Below, piece by piece: positions 49,500 to 58,237 of a stretch of 64,000 nucleotides of DNA. The notes beneath the pieces are model-generated. The model searched no databases and was not told where the DNA came from. It was given only the letters and a program-made list of their open reading frames with translations. The stretch spans positions 868,001 through 932,000 of the forward strand of contig NZ_JBLWFK010000002.1 of assembly GCF_048323675.1 (NCBI RefSeq), in the 5' to 3' direction. A program made the position numbers and the translations under genes. Position 1 is the first letter of the stretch, and each line of letters begins with the position of its first letter. Origin of the DNA: Mangrovimicrobium sp048323675. Lineage in GTDB: Bacteria > Pseudomonadota > Gammaproteobacteria > Pseudomonadales > Halieaceae.

Positions 49500-50957
49500 C
49501 TATCGCTTCACGTAAACGGTCTTCTCGTCCTGGAAAAACTGTATTCCAGAGCTGCCTGCCTCCGGTAGGCCGAATCCGGACTCCTTGATGCCACCAAAAC
49601 TGAATTGCGGTTCCTTGTAGGCCGAGTGCATGTTGATGTGCGTGACTCCGCTTTCAATCTGCTCGGCAAAGTCGAACGCACGGTCGAGGTCAGCGGTGAA
49701 AACAGAGGATGACAGGCCGTAGGGAACGTCATTGGCAAGAGCCACCGCATGTGAATAGTCTTTTGCAGTTTCTATTGCCAAAACGGGACCGAAAACTTCC
49801 TCCCTTGCCAGGTCGAGACCAGGGCTATCCAGTTCAAAAATCGTCGGCGCGACAAAACATCCGTGCTGCAGTAGGTCATCCATGATCCGGCCGCCACCCA
49901 ACAACAACCTGGCACCCTGCTGATTCGCAGTATCTATATGCCGAAGCACCGAAGCCAACTGGGTCTCTCCGCAGACAGGACCCATGGTAGCTGCTGCGTC
50001 CACACCCGGACCGGGTACAATGTTCCGCACTCGCTCGAGAATTTTCTCCAACAGTGCATCCCTGATTCTTTCTTCCACGATCAACCGACTGGTGGCGGTA
50101 CACCACTGGCCCGCGCAGGAGTAGGCGCCAACGACGACCTGTTCGGCGACCAGTTCGAGGTCCGCATCGGCGAGGGCGATAACGGGATTCTTGCCACCCA
50201 TCTCGAGCTGGGTACGGACAAACCCGGGCGCGGCCGCCTGTGCAATCGACCTCCCCACGCTGGTGGACCCGGTAAAGGTAACCGCGCGCACCGGCCCGCA
50301 TGCCACCAGCGATTTACAGAGTTCACCGCCAGAGCCGGTTACGAACTGCAGGACATCGGAAGGTAATCCGGCCTCGGTCAGGATATGCACGACCAGTTCT
50401 CCCACGCCGGCGGTCTGGCTGGCCGGCTTCAGTACGGCGGTATTACCCGCCATCAGCGCGGGAATCAGTTTTCGGAAAGGCACATTGAAGGGAAAATTCC
50501 AGGGGATGATGACGGATACCACACCGATGGGTTGCAAACGGGTGATACCCCATGCCGAGCCCTTGTGCGACTGGTTGGCCCTGCCGAACTGCCGCTCACC
50601 CTCTCCCACCTGAAATTCGAGTTCGGCAATCGTGCTGTCGATCTCGGTTAGCGATTCGGAAAACAGCTTGCCGTTCTCGCGGGTAATCAATCGGGCAATC
50701 TGTTCTCTGTGGGCGTGGACGAGCCGGCCCGCCTCACGCATGATCAGCGCTTTTTCCGCTACTGGCACCTTGCGCCACCTGGCCTGTGCCCGGGCGGCAG
50801 ATTCGACAGCCTTCAGCACGTCCCGTGAACTGGACAGCGGGTAGCGATGTACAACGTCCCTCAGGTCTGCCGGATTGGAGATCACGAAGTCGCGGCCGCT
50901 GCGGGAATCACACCAGGCGCCATCGATGCGGTTCTGGTTGCGCAAGACAAACGTCAT
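49500..50957 (-). CDS. NAD-dependent aldehyde dehydrogenase
   Basis: 485 residues from ATG 50957. The ALDH motifs are intact: IIPWNFPFNVPFRK (150-163), FTGSTSVGR (228-236), catalytic Glu252 in LEMGGKNP and Cys286 in GQWCTATSR; it ends with the family's C-terminal GIKESGFG segment. It converts an aldehyde to an acid or, in some members, an acyl group. It lies 64 bases after the TPP-enzyme gene and nine before the MFS gene, so all are one unit. Confidence 0.92.
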   Translation of the reverse strand: MTFVLRNQNRIDGAWCDSRSGRDFVISNPADLRDVVHRYPLSSSRDVLKAVESAARAQARWRKVPVAEKALIMREAGRLVHAHREQIARLITRENGKLFSESLTEIDSTIAELEFQVGEGERQFGRANQSHKGSAWGITRLQPIGVVSVIIPWNFPFNVPFRKLIPALMAGNTAVLKPASQTAGVGELVVHILTEAGLPSDVLQFVTGSGGELCKSLVACGPVRAVTFTGSTSVGRSIAQAAAPGFVRTQLEMGGKNPVIALADADLELVAEQVVVGAYSCAGQWCTATSRLIVEERIRDALLEKILERVRNIVPGPGVDAAATMGPVCGETQLASVLRHIDTANQQGARLLLGGGRIMDDLLQHGCFVAPTIFELDSPGLDLAREEVFGPVLAIETAKDYSHAVALANDVPYGLSSSVFTADLDRAFDFAEQIESGVTHINMHSAYKEPQFSFGGIKESGFGLPEAGSSGIQFFQDEKTVYVKR

Positions 50958-51021
50958 CTCATCGACCCGGCGGGCCTGGAACCCGGCAGTGGCAGGTAGC
51001 GGCTTGAGAGCAGCACGGACA

Positions 51022-52779
51022 TCAGGCCTCGCCCGAGAGCCACTCGGCAACCTTGCCACTGCGTAACGCATTCCAAGCTTCGATCCCTGGCGGCCAGATA
51101 TTCGAATCGGGATCGATTACACAGTGAATGACCGACACCTTGCCAGAAGCCAGCGAACGATCCAGCGCCGGCTGGATGTCCGGTGCCCGGGTAACGAACT
51201 CGCCGTGTCCGCCCATCGATTCGCAGACCTTGTCGAAACGGAGTTGCTCCGCATTGAAAACCTTGAACCAGGGTGCGTCCCTGCCCCAGGTGCGCCGTTG
51301 GGCCGTTTTCTCCATGCCCCACGCCCCGTCCACCATCACCACGCAAACAACGGGAAGATTCTCCCTGATTGCCGTTTCCAGCTCCTGGATGTTGAAACAA
51401 AACGCGCTGTCGCCAGAGACACAGCACACTGGCCGATGCGGGAAAGCGAGCTTGGCGCCCAGAGCATAGGGCAACCCCGTCCCGAGGTGCCCATAGTTGG
51501 AGGACTGCAGGACCGATCGCTCCTGCCTCGCGCTTGCATACTGAATGCCCCACCAGTTGGTATTGCCGCCATCAAGGGCAAAAATAACGTCGTCGCCGAA
51601 ATAGCGGTTGACCTCCCTGACCGCGGCACCGATGCACATAGGCTCCTGCATATTCTCAGCCACCTCATCCAGCCCCTGGCGCCACTGGGACTCGATCTCC
51701 TTGTAGCCGCTGATTTTCTCATGCGGCGCCCGCGGTCCCGTCATTTTCCTGACCGCACTTATCAACTGCTGGAGTACAGCTTTGGCATCGCCAACCAGTC
51801 CGACATCGACGGGCCGGTTGAGGCCGATATTGTTCGGCTCCGAATCTATCTGGATGGTTTTCGCACTATTTGTGTCTGGCCAGAGAGGCGGCTGCCCAAA
51901 CCCGCTGAGCTCCCCCATCCTGGTACCTATGACCAGCAGCACATCGGCCTCCGTGTTCGCAAGGAAAGCCGCCGGCGAGAGCGTGTGCAGGGCCAGTGGA
52001 TAGCAGCAGGGAACAACCGCGGCGCCGCGCGCTGTCTTGGTAACGGGCATGCCAAGATATTCCGCGAGCTCGCGCACTTCGGCTCCCGCCCCGGCGCGCT
52101 CGCAGCCATTACCGACGCGAATCGACACAAGCTTCGCCCCGGTGAGCAGCTTGGCCGCCCTTTCGATAGAGCCTGCCTCCGCGGTCTGCCTGAACATTGC
52201 GGTGGTGCGATATCGTTCCGGCTCGATCAACGCCACAGCACCGGGGTCCCCATAGGCGTCGAGTACATCTTGGGGGATCAGCAAATGTACTGGCCCGGGC
52301 CTCCCGCTCAGGGCTACACGAAACGCGTGTCTCACCATATCCGGGATTCGCTTCCAGTGATCGATCCTGCCGCTCCACTTCACCGCGGCCTTGAAGTAGC
52401 CGAGTTGGTCGCCGACCTGCATTGCCGCCTGGTGGGCGTAGGAGTCGCCAATATCGCTGCGCCGCGTTGTCGTAATTGCCACTACCGGGCTCCCCTCCGC
52501 CTCTGCGCAGATCAGGCCGGAGAGAAGATTCGCGGCACCCGGTCCCGCACAGGCCATGACCACCGCGGGCCGACCCGTCGCCCGGGAATAGCCGTCGCAC
52601 AGATGCGCTGCCGCCGCCTCGTGCCGCGGCACGACCAGGCGAACGCCCAATTCATCGCCAAGGCGTTCCAGTGGTTCTAGAAACGACATGTATGTCCCGT
52701 CGGTAATCGCATGGACATGCTCGATCTTTTCCATTGCGAGAGAGCGCAGGAGCAGCTCACCACCTTTTATCTCTTTCAA
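51022..52779 (-). CDS. Thiamine-pyrophosphate-dependent enzyme (acetolactate-synthase-like)
   Basis: 585 residues with three TPP-enzyme domains. The activating Glu54 lies in PRHEAAAAHLCDGYSRATG, the central domain has LLVIGTRMGELSGFG, and the C-terminal PP site begins GDSAFCFNIQELETAIRENL (456-475) and ends DGAWG (484-488) instead of the usual GDG...NN ending. It could decarboxylate a 2-keto acid, ligate aldehydes or cleave a diketone or 2-hydroxyacyl thioester; sequence does not decide. It is followed by ALDH, which would suit an aldehyde product. Confidence 0.9.
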   Translation of the reverse strand: MKEIKGGELLLRSLAMEKIEHVHAITDGTYMSFLEPLERLGDELGVRLVVPRHEAAAAHLCDGYSRATGRPAVVMACAGPGAANLLSGLICAEAEGSPVVAITTTRRSDIGDSYAHQAAMQVGDQLGYFKAAVKWSGRIDHWKRIPDMVRHAFRVALSGRPGPVHLLIPQDVLDAYGDPGAVALIEPERYRTTAMFRQTAEAGSIERAAKLLTGAKLVSIRVGNGCERAGAGAEVRELAEYLGMPVTKTARGAAVVPCCYPLALHTLSPAAFLANTEADVLLVIGTRMGELSGFGQPPLWPDTNSAKTIQIDSEPNNIGLNRPVDVGLVGDAKAVLQQLISAVRKMTGPRAPHEKISGYKEIESQWRQGLDEVAENMQEPMCIGAAVREVNRYFGDDVIFALDGGNTNWWGIQYASARQERSVLQSSNYGHLGTGLPYALGAKLAFPHRPVCCVSGDSAFCFNIQELETAIRENLPVVCVVMVDGAWGMEKTAQRRTWGRDAPWFKVFNAEQLRFDKVCESMGGHGEFVTRAPDIQPALDRSLASGKVSVIHCVIDPDSNIWPPGIEAWNALRSGKVAEWLSGEA

Positions 52780-52818
52780 TTTACCCTCCTCTAAAACGTC
52801 TGTATTCGGCGGCGGTCG

Positions 52819-53715
52819 TCAGGACAAGGGCTCGTGATGGTCCAGATTTGCCCTCGACCGGGTCACTTCGTGGATCGCGCTCCAGTCGAGGTCCCGGTAA
52901 CCGGATTCGATTGCCTCGATCATCTTCTCCTCGACGATCTCCCCGATATCGAAGTTGGCGCCGTAATTCGCAGCGGTATCCAGCATCAGTTTCACGTCCT
53001 TGAGCCCGCCCGTCATTTGGAACCCGCCATCCCCGAACTCGCGCTTCCTTATTTTTTCCGCATACATATGCAACACCGGGAATCCGTAGATGACCTTGAA
53101 GAAACCCTCCACTTCCTCGAGATTCAGGCCCGCCTTGTCACAGCAGGTATAGATTTCACTCATTAGCTCGATACTGGAGATTACCGCGTAGTTGAGGCAG
53201 AGCTTCATGGTCGCGGCATGACTCGGCAGGGTTCCGACCGGTAACACCATGCTGGTGAAGGTATCGATTACCGCTCCGGCGTTTTCGAGACCTGCGCCTG
53301 ATCCGGCAACAAGAGCGATCAGCGACCCGTCGGCAGCCGCATCCGGCCGCCCGAGTACCGGGCATGATACGTATTCCGTTCCAGCCTCCCGGTGCATCTC
53401 CAGCAGTTGGTCGGCCAGACCCGGAGATATGGTTGTCACACAGATGTGGCATGCGCCCTTTTTCATGTTGGCAATCATCCCGTCATCGCCCTGTACGATC
53501 CCGAGAATGGACTCGTCATCCATGAGGCTGGTTACTACCACATCCGCCTCATGGACCGCCTCGCTCACGGTTGGGGCCGCAATGGCCCCTCGCGCAGCCA
53601 GTTGACGCGTCTTTCCTGCCGTCCGATTCCAAACAACAAGATCGAGACCGGCATCGAGTATTTTTGCCGCCATCCCCGAACCCATTTTCCCCAAACCAAG
53701 AAACGCTACTTTCAT
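52819..53715 (-). CDS. 3-hydroxyisobutyrate dehydrogenase-family oxidoreductase
   Basis: 298 residues. N-terminal cofactor loop GLGKMGSGMA (7-16), the FTG-like segment replaced by SCPVLGRPDAAADGSL, and catalytic Lys171 in TMKLCLNY. The C-terminal helical domain has EVEGFFKVIYGFPVLHMY. Members oxidise beta-hydroxy acids or reduce tartronate semialdehyde. It is the first gene of the presumed unit running to the GST gene, 39 bases before the TPP enzyme. Confidence 0.88.
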   Translation of the reverse strand: MKVAFLGLGKMGSGMAAKILDAGLDLVVWNRTAGKTRQLAARGAIAAPTVSEAVHEADVVVTSLMDDESILGIVQGDDGMIANMKKGACHICVTTISPGLADQLLEMHREAGTEYVSCPVLGRPDAAADGSLIALVAGSGAGLENAGAVIDTFTSMVLPVGTLPSHAATMKLCLNYAVISSIELMSEIYTCCDKAGLNLEEVEGFFKVIYGFPVLHMYAEKIRKREFGDGGFQMTGGLKDVKLMLDTAANYGANFDIGEIVEEKMIEAIESGYRDLDWSAIHEVTRSRANLDHHEPLS

Positions 53716-53821
53716 GACATCACTCCGAATAAATACTGCATTTTTTTTGCCGCCATACCGGGAGGATCAGCCTGTGGCCCGCTCCAGTGTGTGCAGGAAA
53801 ACTCCACAAACAGGTTACGGT

Positions 53822-56158
53822 TTACATCCGGTATGAAAATTCCAGGTAGAGTTCACGCCCTGGCTGGACCGAAGCGAAATAGGCTTCATCTACCAGGGGA
53901 GTACTGTTTGCGAAGAACGGCACCCGTTCATCCGAAAGGTTCTTGCCCAGCAGCGACACCCTCCAGCTGTCGCTATCCGAGCCCACCCAGCAGAGAGCAT
54001 CCGTCTTGATGTACGAACCCAGCCGGAGGTATGGGTCGTTGGTTATCGACATGTAGTAGGAGTCAGAATAATTGGAGGTGACCCGCACACCGAATTCCAG
54101 GTCGTTGGAAAAACTGTGTACGTATTCCACATAGGCGTTGGCACTCCATTCAGGCGCCTGCCGAAGTTCGTCACCCGCGGCATTCCGGGTATTGTCCGCA
54201 TCGCAATCCGGTTCGCGACTTTCACCAACCGAGCAGCTCGCCCCGGGATAGTCGTCGTATTTGGCATCGAGGTAACCCACTGCGCCGCCGACTCTCCAGT
54301 GGGAGTTGATTGCATACACCAAGTCCGACTCGAAACCCTCGATCGTGGCTTCCGCGGCATTGTTGGTAATGAACGTATTGGCGGTCGCATCCCATGCGCT
54401 GACCTGCAGATCCTTGAAGTCCGTACTGAATGCTGCGATGTTCCATCGAAGCTGATCGTCCAGAAAGGACAACTTCGCACCCACTTCAAAGCTCGTCGCC
54501 TCCTCTTCGTTGTACTCAAAACTGATACCTTCCAGGTCTCCGGCATTAAAACCACCAGCCTTGGTAGCCTGGGTCCAGCTTGCATACAGCATCCCCGAGT
54601 CGCTGATATCCCACTGCACTATGACCGATGGGTCCAGGTTGTCTTCATTGCGCATGGAACTGTTGGCCCAGTTATTGGCGAACAGGTCGGCGATCGGATT
54701 GAAGCCCGGACTGCCTGGAGGTTGCCCGCCAACGACTGTCGAACGGTCGGTAGAAAGCAGTGTCAGGGAACCGTCCGCCTCCTTGTTTTCTGCGGTATAG
54801 CGCAGACCGAACGAGGCGCGGAACCGGTCGGTAATATTCCATGTGACCTGCCCGAGCACCGAAATGGCCTCGGTCGTTTGCGAAAAATCGTCGATAGGCA
54901 GAAAATTGAAGCTGTCGAACCCCGCGAGCTCACCGGCGCTCACGACGGAATCATTTTTCCCGATGTCCAGCTCCGACCACAGGTAATACAGGCCGAACAG
55001 GTAATCGATGGTCTCCCCACCTGGGGAGACATACCTCAATTCCTGGGTGAACTGGTCGAAGCTCTCGTCCTCGTCTTCGTCCCCAAATACGACGAAGTCC
55101 ACGGGGCGAAAAGCCTGTGTCAACAGCCCGTAACTGGTGTACGTCAGGTAGCTTGTAATACTGGTAAATTCGCCCCCGTTGTTAAACTCCCGGTCGAAGG
55201 CTGCCGACAGGATATCGATGTCGGTACCCGCTTCCGGACGCTTGTTGGTGACCAGGACATTCCCCTCATTATCTACGGTCAACAATTTGCCGTTCGAGAT
55301 GACATCATTAGTGACAAAATCGAAGTCGGGGTCCTCCGACAAGTACTCGGCCGTCAACGCGTCTGCCACACTCTTCTGGAACAGGTATGGGCCGAATTCG
55401 GTACCGAATTGCTTCGCTTCCTGACGGCTGTAGCGCAGCAGCAGAGATGAATCCGTCGCCGGTTCGTACATCAGGCTGCCCTTGAAACTGAGGTACTCCG
55501 ACTCGTTCTGGTTCTCTCGCCCGGTGCGCGGGAAGTCAAGGTAGCCGCCCGTCTCCTGGTACTTCACGACAGCCCGCCCGGACAAATTATCGGTCATCGG
55601 GCCCGATACGTAGGCCTCACCGGAATACCCCTCGTTCTCAAACTCGTAGCTGGCAATCACCCCCGCTTCGAACTCTGCAGTGGGCTCTTTCGAATGGATA
55701 TTTATCGCCCCGGCTATGGAATTTTTGCCGTTGAGAACACCCTGGGGACCCCTCAGGACCTCGATGCGCTCCACGTCGATAAACGTAAGGTTGTACAGAC
55801 GGCCCCGGGATATGTAGACATTATCTGAAAACACACCTACTGACTGTTCGAAAGCAGGATTTCCCGTAGCGGAAAACAAGCCTCGGATACCCAGGGCCTT
55901 GTCCAGACCCGGGCTTGAAATGAACTCGACGTTCGGCAGGTCCGGGACCAGATTCTCGAATTTATACAGTTGACGCGACTCCATCATTTCACCACTGACT
56001 GCGACCATGGAAATCGGCACATCCTGGACCGACTGTGTCCTCAGTTGCGCAGTGACAAGCACTTCCTCCAGTTGCATGGTCTGCGCCATCCCCCCGAAAG
56101 AAGCACAGAACGCCATCGGCAGGAATAGCAGCGGCGCCTTAGCACGTTTATTTTTCAT
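53822..56158 (-). CDS. TonB-dependent outer-membrane receptor
   Basis: 778 residues with a signal peptide (LLFLPMAFCASFGGMAQ) and a TonB box EEVLVTAQ at 31-38. The plug domain shows VPISMVAVSGEMME, LGIRGLFSATG and VERIEVLRGPQGVLNGKNSIAGAINI; the barrel runs to the C-terminal FSYRM with the expected last aromatic region. It imports a substrate too large or scarce for porins; sequence alone does not give siderophore or terpene. It stands apart from the operon by 106 bases and has its own operator-like element at 56199-56224. Confidence 0.93.
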   Translation of the reverse strand: MKNKRAKAPLLFLPMAFCASFGGMAQTMQLEEVLVTAQLRTQSVQDVPISMVAVSGEMMESRQLYKFENLVPDLPNVEFISSPGLDKALGIRGLFSATGNPAFEQSVGVFSDNVYISRGRLYNLTFIDVERIEVLRGPQGVLNGKNSIAGAINIHSKEPTAEFEAGVIASYEFENEGYSGEAYVSGPMTDNLSGRAVVKYQETGGYLDFPRTGRENQNESEYLSFKGSLMYEPATDSSLLLRYSRQEAKQFGTEFGPYLFQKSVADALTAEYLSEDPDFDFVTNDVISNGKLLTVDNEGNVLVTNKRPEAGTDIDILSAAFDREFNNGGEFTSITSYLTYTSYGLLTQAFRPVDFVVFGDEDEDESFDQFTQELRYVSPGGETIDYLFGLYYLWSELDIGKNDSVVSAGELAGFDSFNFLPIDDFSQTTEAISVLGQVTWNITDRFRASFGLRYTAENKEADGSLTLLSTDRSTVVGGQPPGSPGFNPIADLFANNWANSSMRNEDNLDPSVIVQWDISDSGMLYASWTQATKAGGFNAGDLEGISFEYNEEEATSFEVGAKLSFLDDQLRWNIAAFSTDFKDLQVSAWDATANTFITNNAAEATIEGFESDLVYAINSHWRVGGAVGYLDAKYDDYPGASCSVGESREPDCDADNTRNAAGDELRQAPEWSANAYVEYVHSFSNDLEFGVRVTSNYSDSYYMSITNDPYLRLGSYIKTDALCWVGSDSDSWRVSLLGKNLSDERVPFFANSTPLVDEAYFASVQPGRELYLEFSYRM

Positions 56159-56198
56159 AGCCCTACCTGTTTATAGTTATCGGTGGCTGGTGACATGG

Positions 56199-56224
56199 AC
56201 ATATTCATAACACGTTATGATTTA
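56199..56224. promoter_or_regulatory. 26-base regulatory element before the TonB receptor gene
   Basis: It contains the palindrome CATAACACGTTATG (56206-56219) and is identical at 25 of 26 positions to 57331-57356, which precedes the crotonase gene. A second inverted repeat follows at 56221-56247 (TTTAAT and ATTAAA around AACGCGTT). About 40 bases separate it from the receptor ATG. Confidence 0.7.
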
Positions 56225-56405
56225 ATTCGCAACGCGTTCCGATTAAATTTCATTGCCGCTGGCTCCGGATCAGGCGCAGGGTCGCCCCCCGCCACCGCCA
56301 GCCGGCAGACAGGCCGAAGCCAGTGGCAGGGTTCAGCCGGCCACCAGCCTGGACGAGGGTGGACGGAGGGTCTGGGAAGCAACGCCGTAGCGATGCGGGT
56401 CGCGG

Positions 56406-57257
56406 TTATTCGTTCACATCCACTCCAAATGAATCCGCGACGTCATCCACCCGGGTCCTCGAGTGCACGAACTCTTTCTTGGCGACATGACCGAACATCT
56501 GGGTACCGAAGCCCCCGTCGAGGTCATCGGCGACACGCTGTTTCCACGGCCTGCGAACAATCTGGGACGAGAGCCGGCGAATCACCCGCTTCTGCTTCAT
56601 GATGCTATCGGCGATCTCGTAGGCGCGATCCATGAGAGAATCCCGCGACACGACTTCATTGACCATGCCGTATTCGAGCGCCCTTTTTGCATCGATCACT
56701 TCACTGGTGAGCAATGCATAGGCAGCGCGCTTCACACCGAGTATCTCGATGAAACAGCTGTGGATGCCGTCACCCGGGACAGAACCGATGGCATAGTGAG
56801 GATCCCATATGATGGCATCCTCACTGCAGATCGTGATATCGCACATCAACACCATCTCGGTATGCGCACCCGGGCCGTTGAGCACGCCGATGGTCGGGAT
56901 TTCGAAGTCGTTGACCAGTGAACTGACGTTGACTCTGCCGTCCTTGTAGGCGTACTCATAGGCCCAGTACTCGAGGTCCGCCTCCTCCAGCGCAAATCCG
57001 TCGGGATCGATACCGGCAAGGAATGATTCCCCCGTACCGGTAAAGATCATCAACTCGTTCTTCGGGTCGGACGCCACGACCTTGAGCGCCTGGCCTATCG
57101 CCCGGTGGCTTTCCACACTCAACTGGTAGGGACCGTCCCGCGTGTGCAGGCGCATGGTCACGACACCGTCCTCGCGGCGTTCGATCTTGAAATGTTCGGA
57201 GAATGTCTGGCGATAGAACTCCAGTTCCGGAGTGGGGACAAAGCTGGTTAACGACAT
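56406..57257 (-). CDS. Crotonase-superfamily enzyme resembling 6-oxocamphor hydrolase
   Basis: 283 residues. The crotonase core is clear (IFTGTGESFLAGID, IPTIGVLNGPG, VPGDGIHSCFIEILG, AYALLTSEVIDAKRALEYGMVNEVV). The usual enoyl-CoA hydratase Glu pair is absent, while His132 (GAHTE), His154 (WDPHYA) and Asp163 (PGDG) sit where 6-oxocamphor hydrolase has its catalytic His122, His145 and Asp154. That enzyme cleaves cyclic beta-diketones by a retro-Claisen reaction. The assignment rests on my recall of that sequence. The gene is 247 bases upstream of the receptor gene on the same strand. Confidence 0.85.
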   Translation of the reverse strand: MSLTSFVPTPELEFYRQTFSEHFKIERREDGVVTMRLHTRDGPYQLSVESHRAIGQALKVVASDPKNELMIFTGTGESFLAGIDPDGFALEEADLEYWAYEYAYKDGRVNVSSLVNDFEIPTIGVLNGPGAHTEMVLMCDITICSEDAIIWDPHYAIGSVPGDGIHSCFIEILGVKRAAYALLTSEVIDAKRALEYGMVNEVVSRDSLMDRAYEIADSIMKQKRVIRRLSSQIVRRPWKQRVADDLDGGFGTQMFGHVAKKEFVHSRTRVDDVADSFGVDVNE

Positions 57258-57330
57258 CGGTCTGCTCCAGGGTCGATATTATCTTGTTCTCGGGGACGCG
57301 CCTGTGCCGGCTGCCACACCGCGCGCCGGC

Positions 57331-57356
57331 ACATATTCGTAACACGTTATGATTTA
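57331..57356. promoter_or_regulatory. 26-base regulatory element before the crotonase gene
   Basis: Second copy of the element at 56199-56224, with CGTAACACGTTATG at 57338-57351 (one base change inside the palindrome). It is about 75 bases upstream of the crotonase ATG and about 190 before the divergent TetR gene at 57547. Confidence 0.7.
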
Positions 57357-57546
57357 GTTTACAATGTGGTTTGCCAGATGAATACGGACGCGGCGCAGTT
57401 CCGATACGGCACCCTTGGTGAGGGGATAAGCGAGGTTTACACTGGGTGCCCGGTGAATTTGAATTGCGGCCCCGGGGTCATGCAATGAACGACGGTGTCG
57501 CGCAAACGTTAGTTCTCGCCGCAATACCGTGTTATTGGAGGATCAA

Positions 57547-58206
57547 TTGGTCGACAACGAAAAACAGCTGACACCGAGACAGCGGGCCAGACGCAAAGCC
57601 ATCCTCGACGCTGTCCGCTTGCAGCTTGCAGAGGACGGCTACGAAGGGTTGAGCATGCGCAAGGTGGCGGAGCAGGCAAGTGTCTCCCCCAGCACCCTCT
57701 ATGAGATCTACCAGAGCAAGGAACACCTGATTCTCTATTCGATCGCGGAAAGCATTCGCAATCTGGGGCTCGAGGAAGACCAGTACGAACCCGGCCTTGA
57801 GCGCTTCCTGCACAGACTTGAATCGATCGCGAGTTTCTTTGTCAGCGATGCGGATACCGGACTCGCCGTGGCCAAGGTCTTTCTGCGTGCAGACAAGGAT
57901 TCGCCGGCGAATGAAGTGTTCCTCGTGAACGCCATCGAAGCCCGGAAAACCTCGCTGCTCGAAATGAAGGAAATGAAGCAGTTGAAGCGGGGAATCGATG
58001 TTGAGTTTCTTTCCAGGACCCTGGTTGCGCTGACCTGGGGCACCGCAATCCTCTGGGCCAGGGGCTTCATCACGAGCGCCGGCTTTCAGGGCGAACTGAT
58101 TCGGGGCTCCATGTCGCTGGTACAGCCCCAGGTAAGCAGGAGCGCCGCAAAACGGGTCGCGGAGATCATCGACCTGTACACTCCCGCGGAATTGCACGAA
58201 CACTGA
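57547..58206 (+). CDS. TetR-family regulator
   Basis: 219 residues, start taken as the TTG at 57547 because GGAGGA precedes it by a few bases; a GTG at 57529 is possible. The helix-turn-helix is clear (ILDAVRLQLAEDGYEGLSMRKVAEQASVSPSTLYEIYQSKEHL), and the C-terminal helical part is typical (FVSDADTGLAVAKVFLRAD, FLSRTLVALTWGTAILWARG). It is divergent from the crotonase gene. It is the natural candidate for the protein that binds the palindromes at 56206, 57338 and perhaps 59269. Confidence 0.88.
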   Translation: MVDNEKQLTPRQRARRKAILDAVRLQLAEDGYEGLSMRKVAEQASVSPSTLYEIYQSKEHLILYSIAESIRNLGLEEDQYEPGLERFLHRLESIASFFVSDADTGLAVAKVFLRADKDSPANEVFLVNAIEARKTSLLEMKEMKQLKRGIDVEFLSRTLVALTWGTAILWARGFITSAGFQGELIRGSMSLVQPQVSRSAAKRVAEIIDLYTPAELHEH

Positions 58207-58237
58207 CACCTGGGGAGCGGCGTACTGACCGGCAGTG

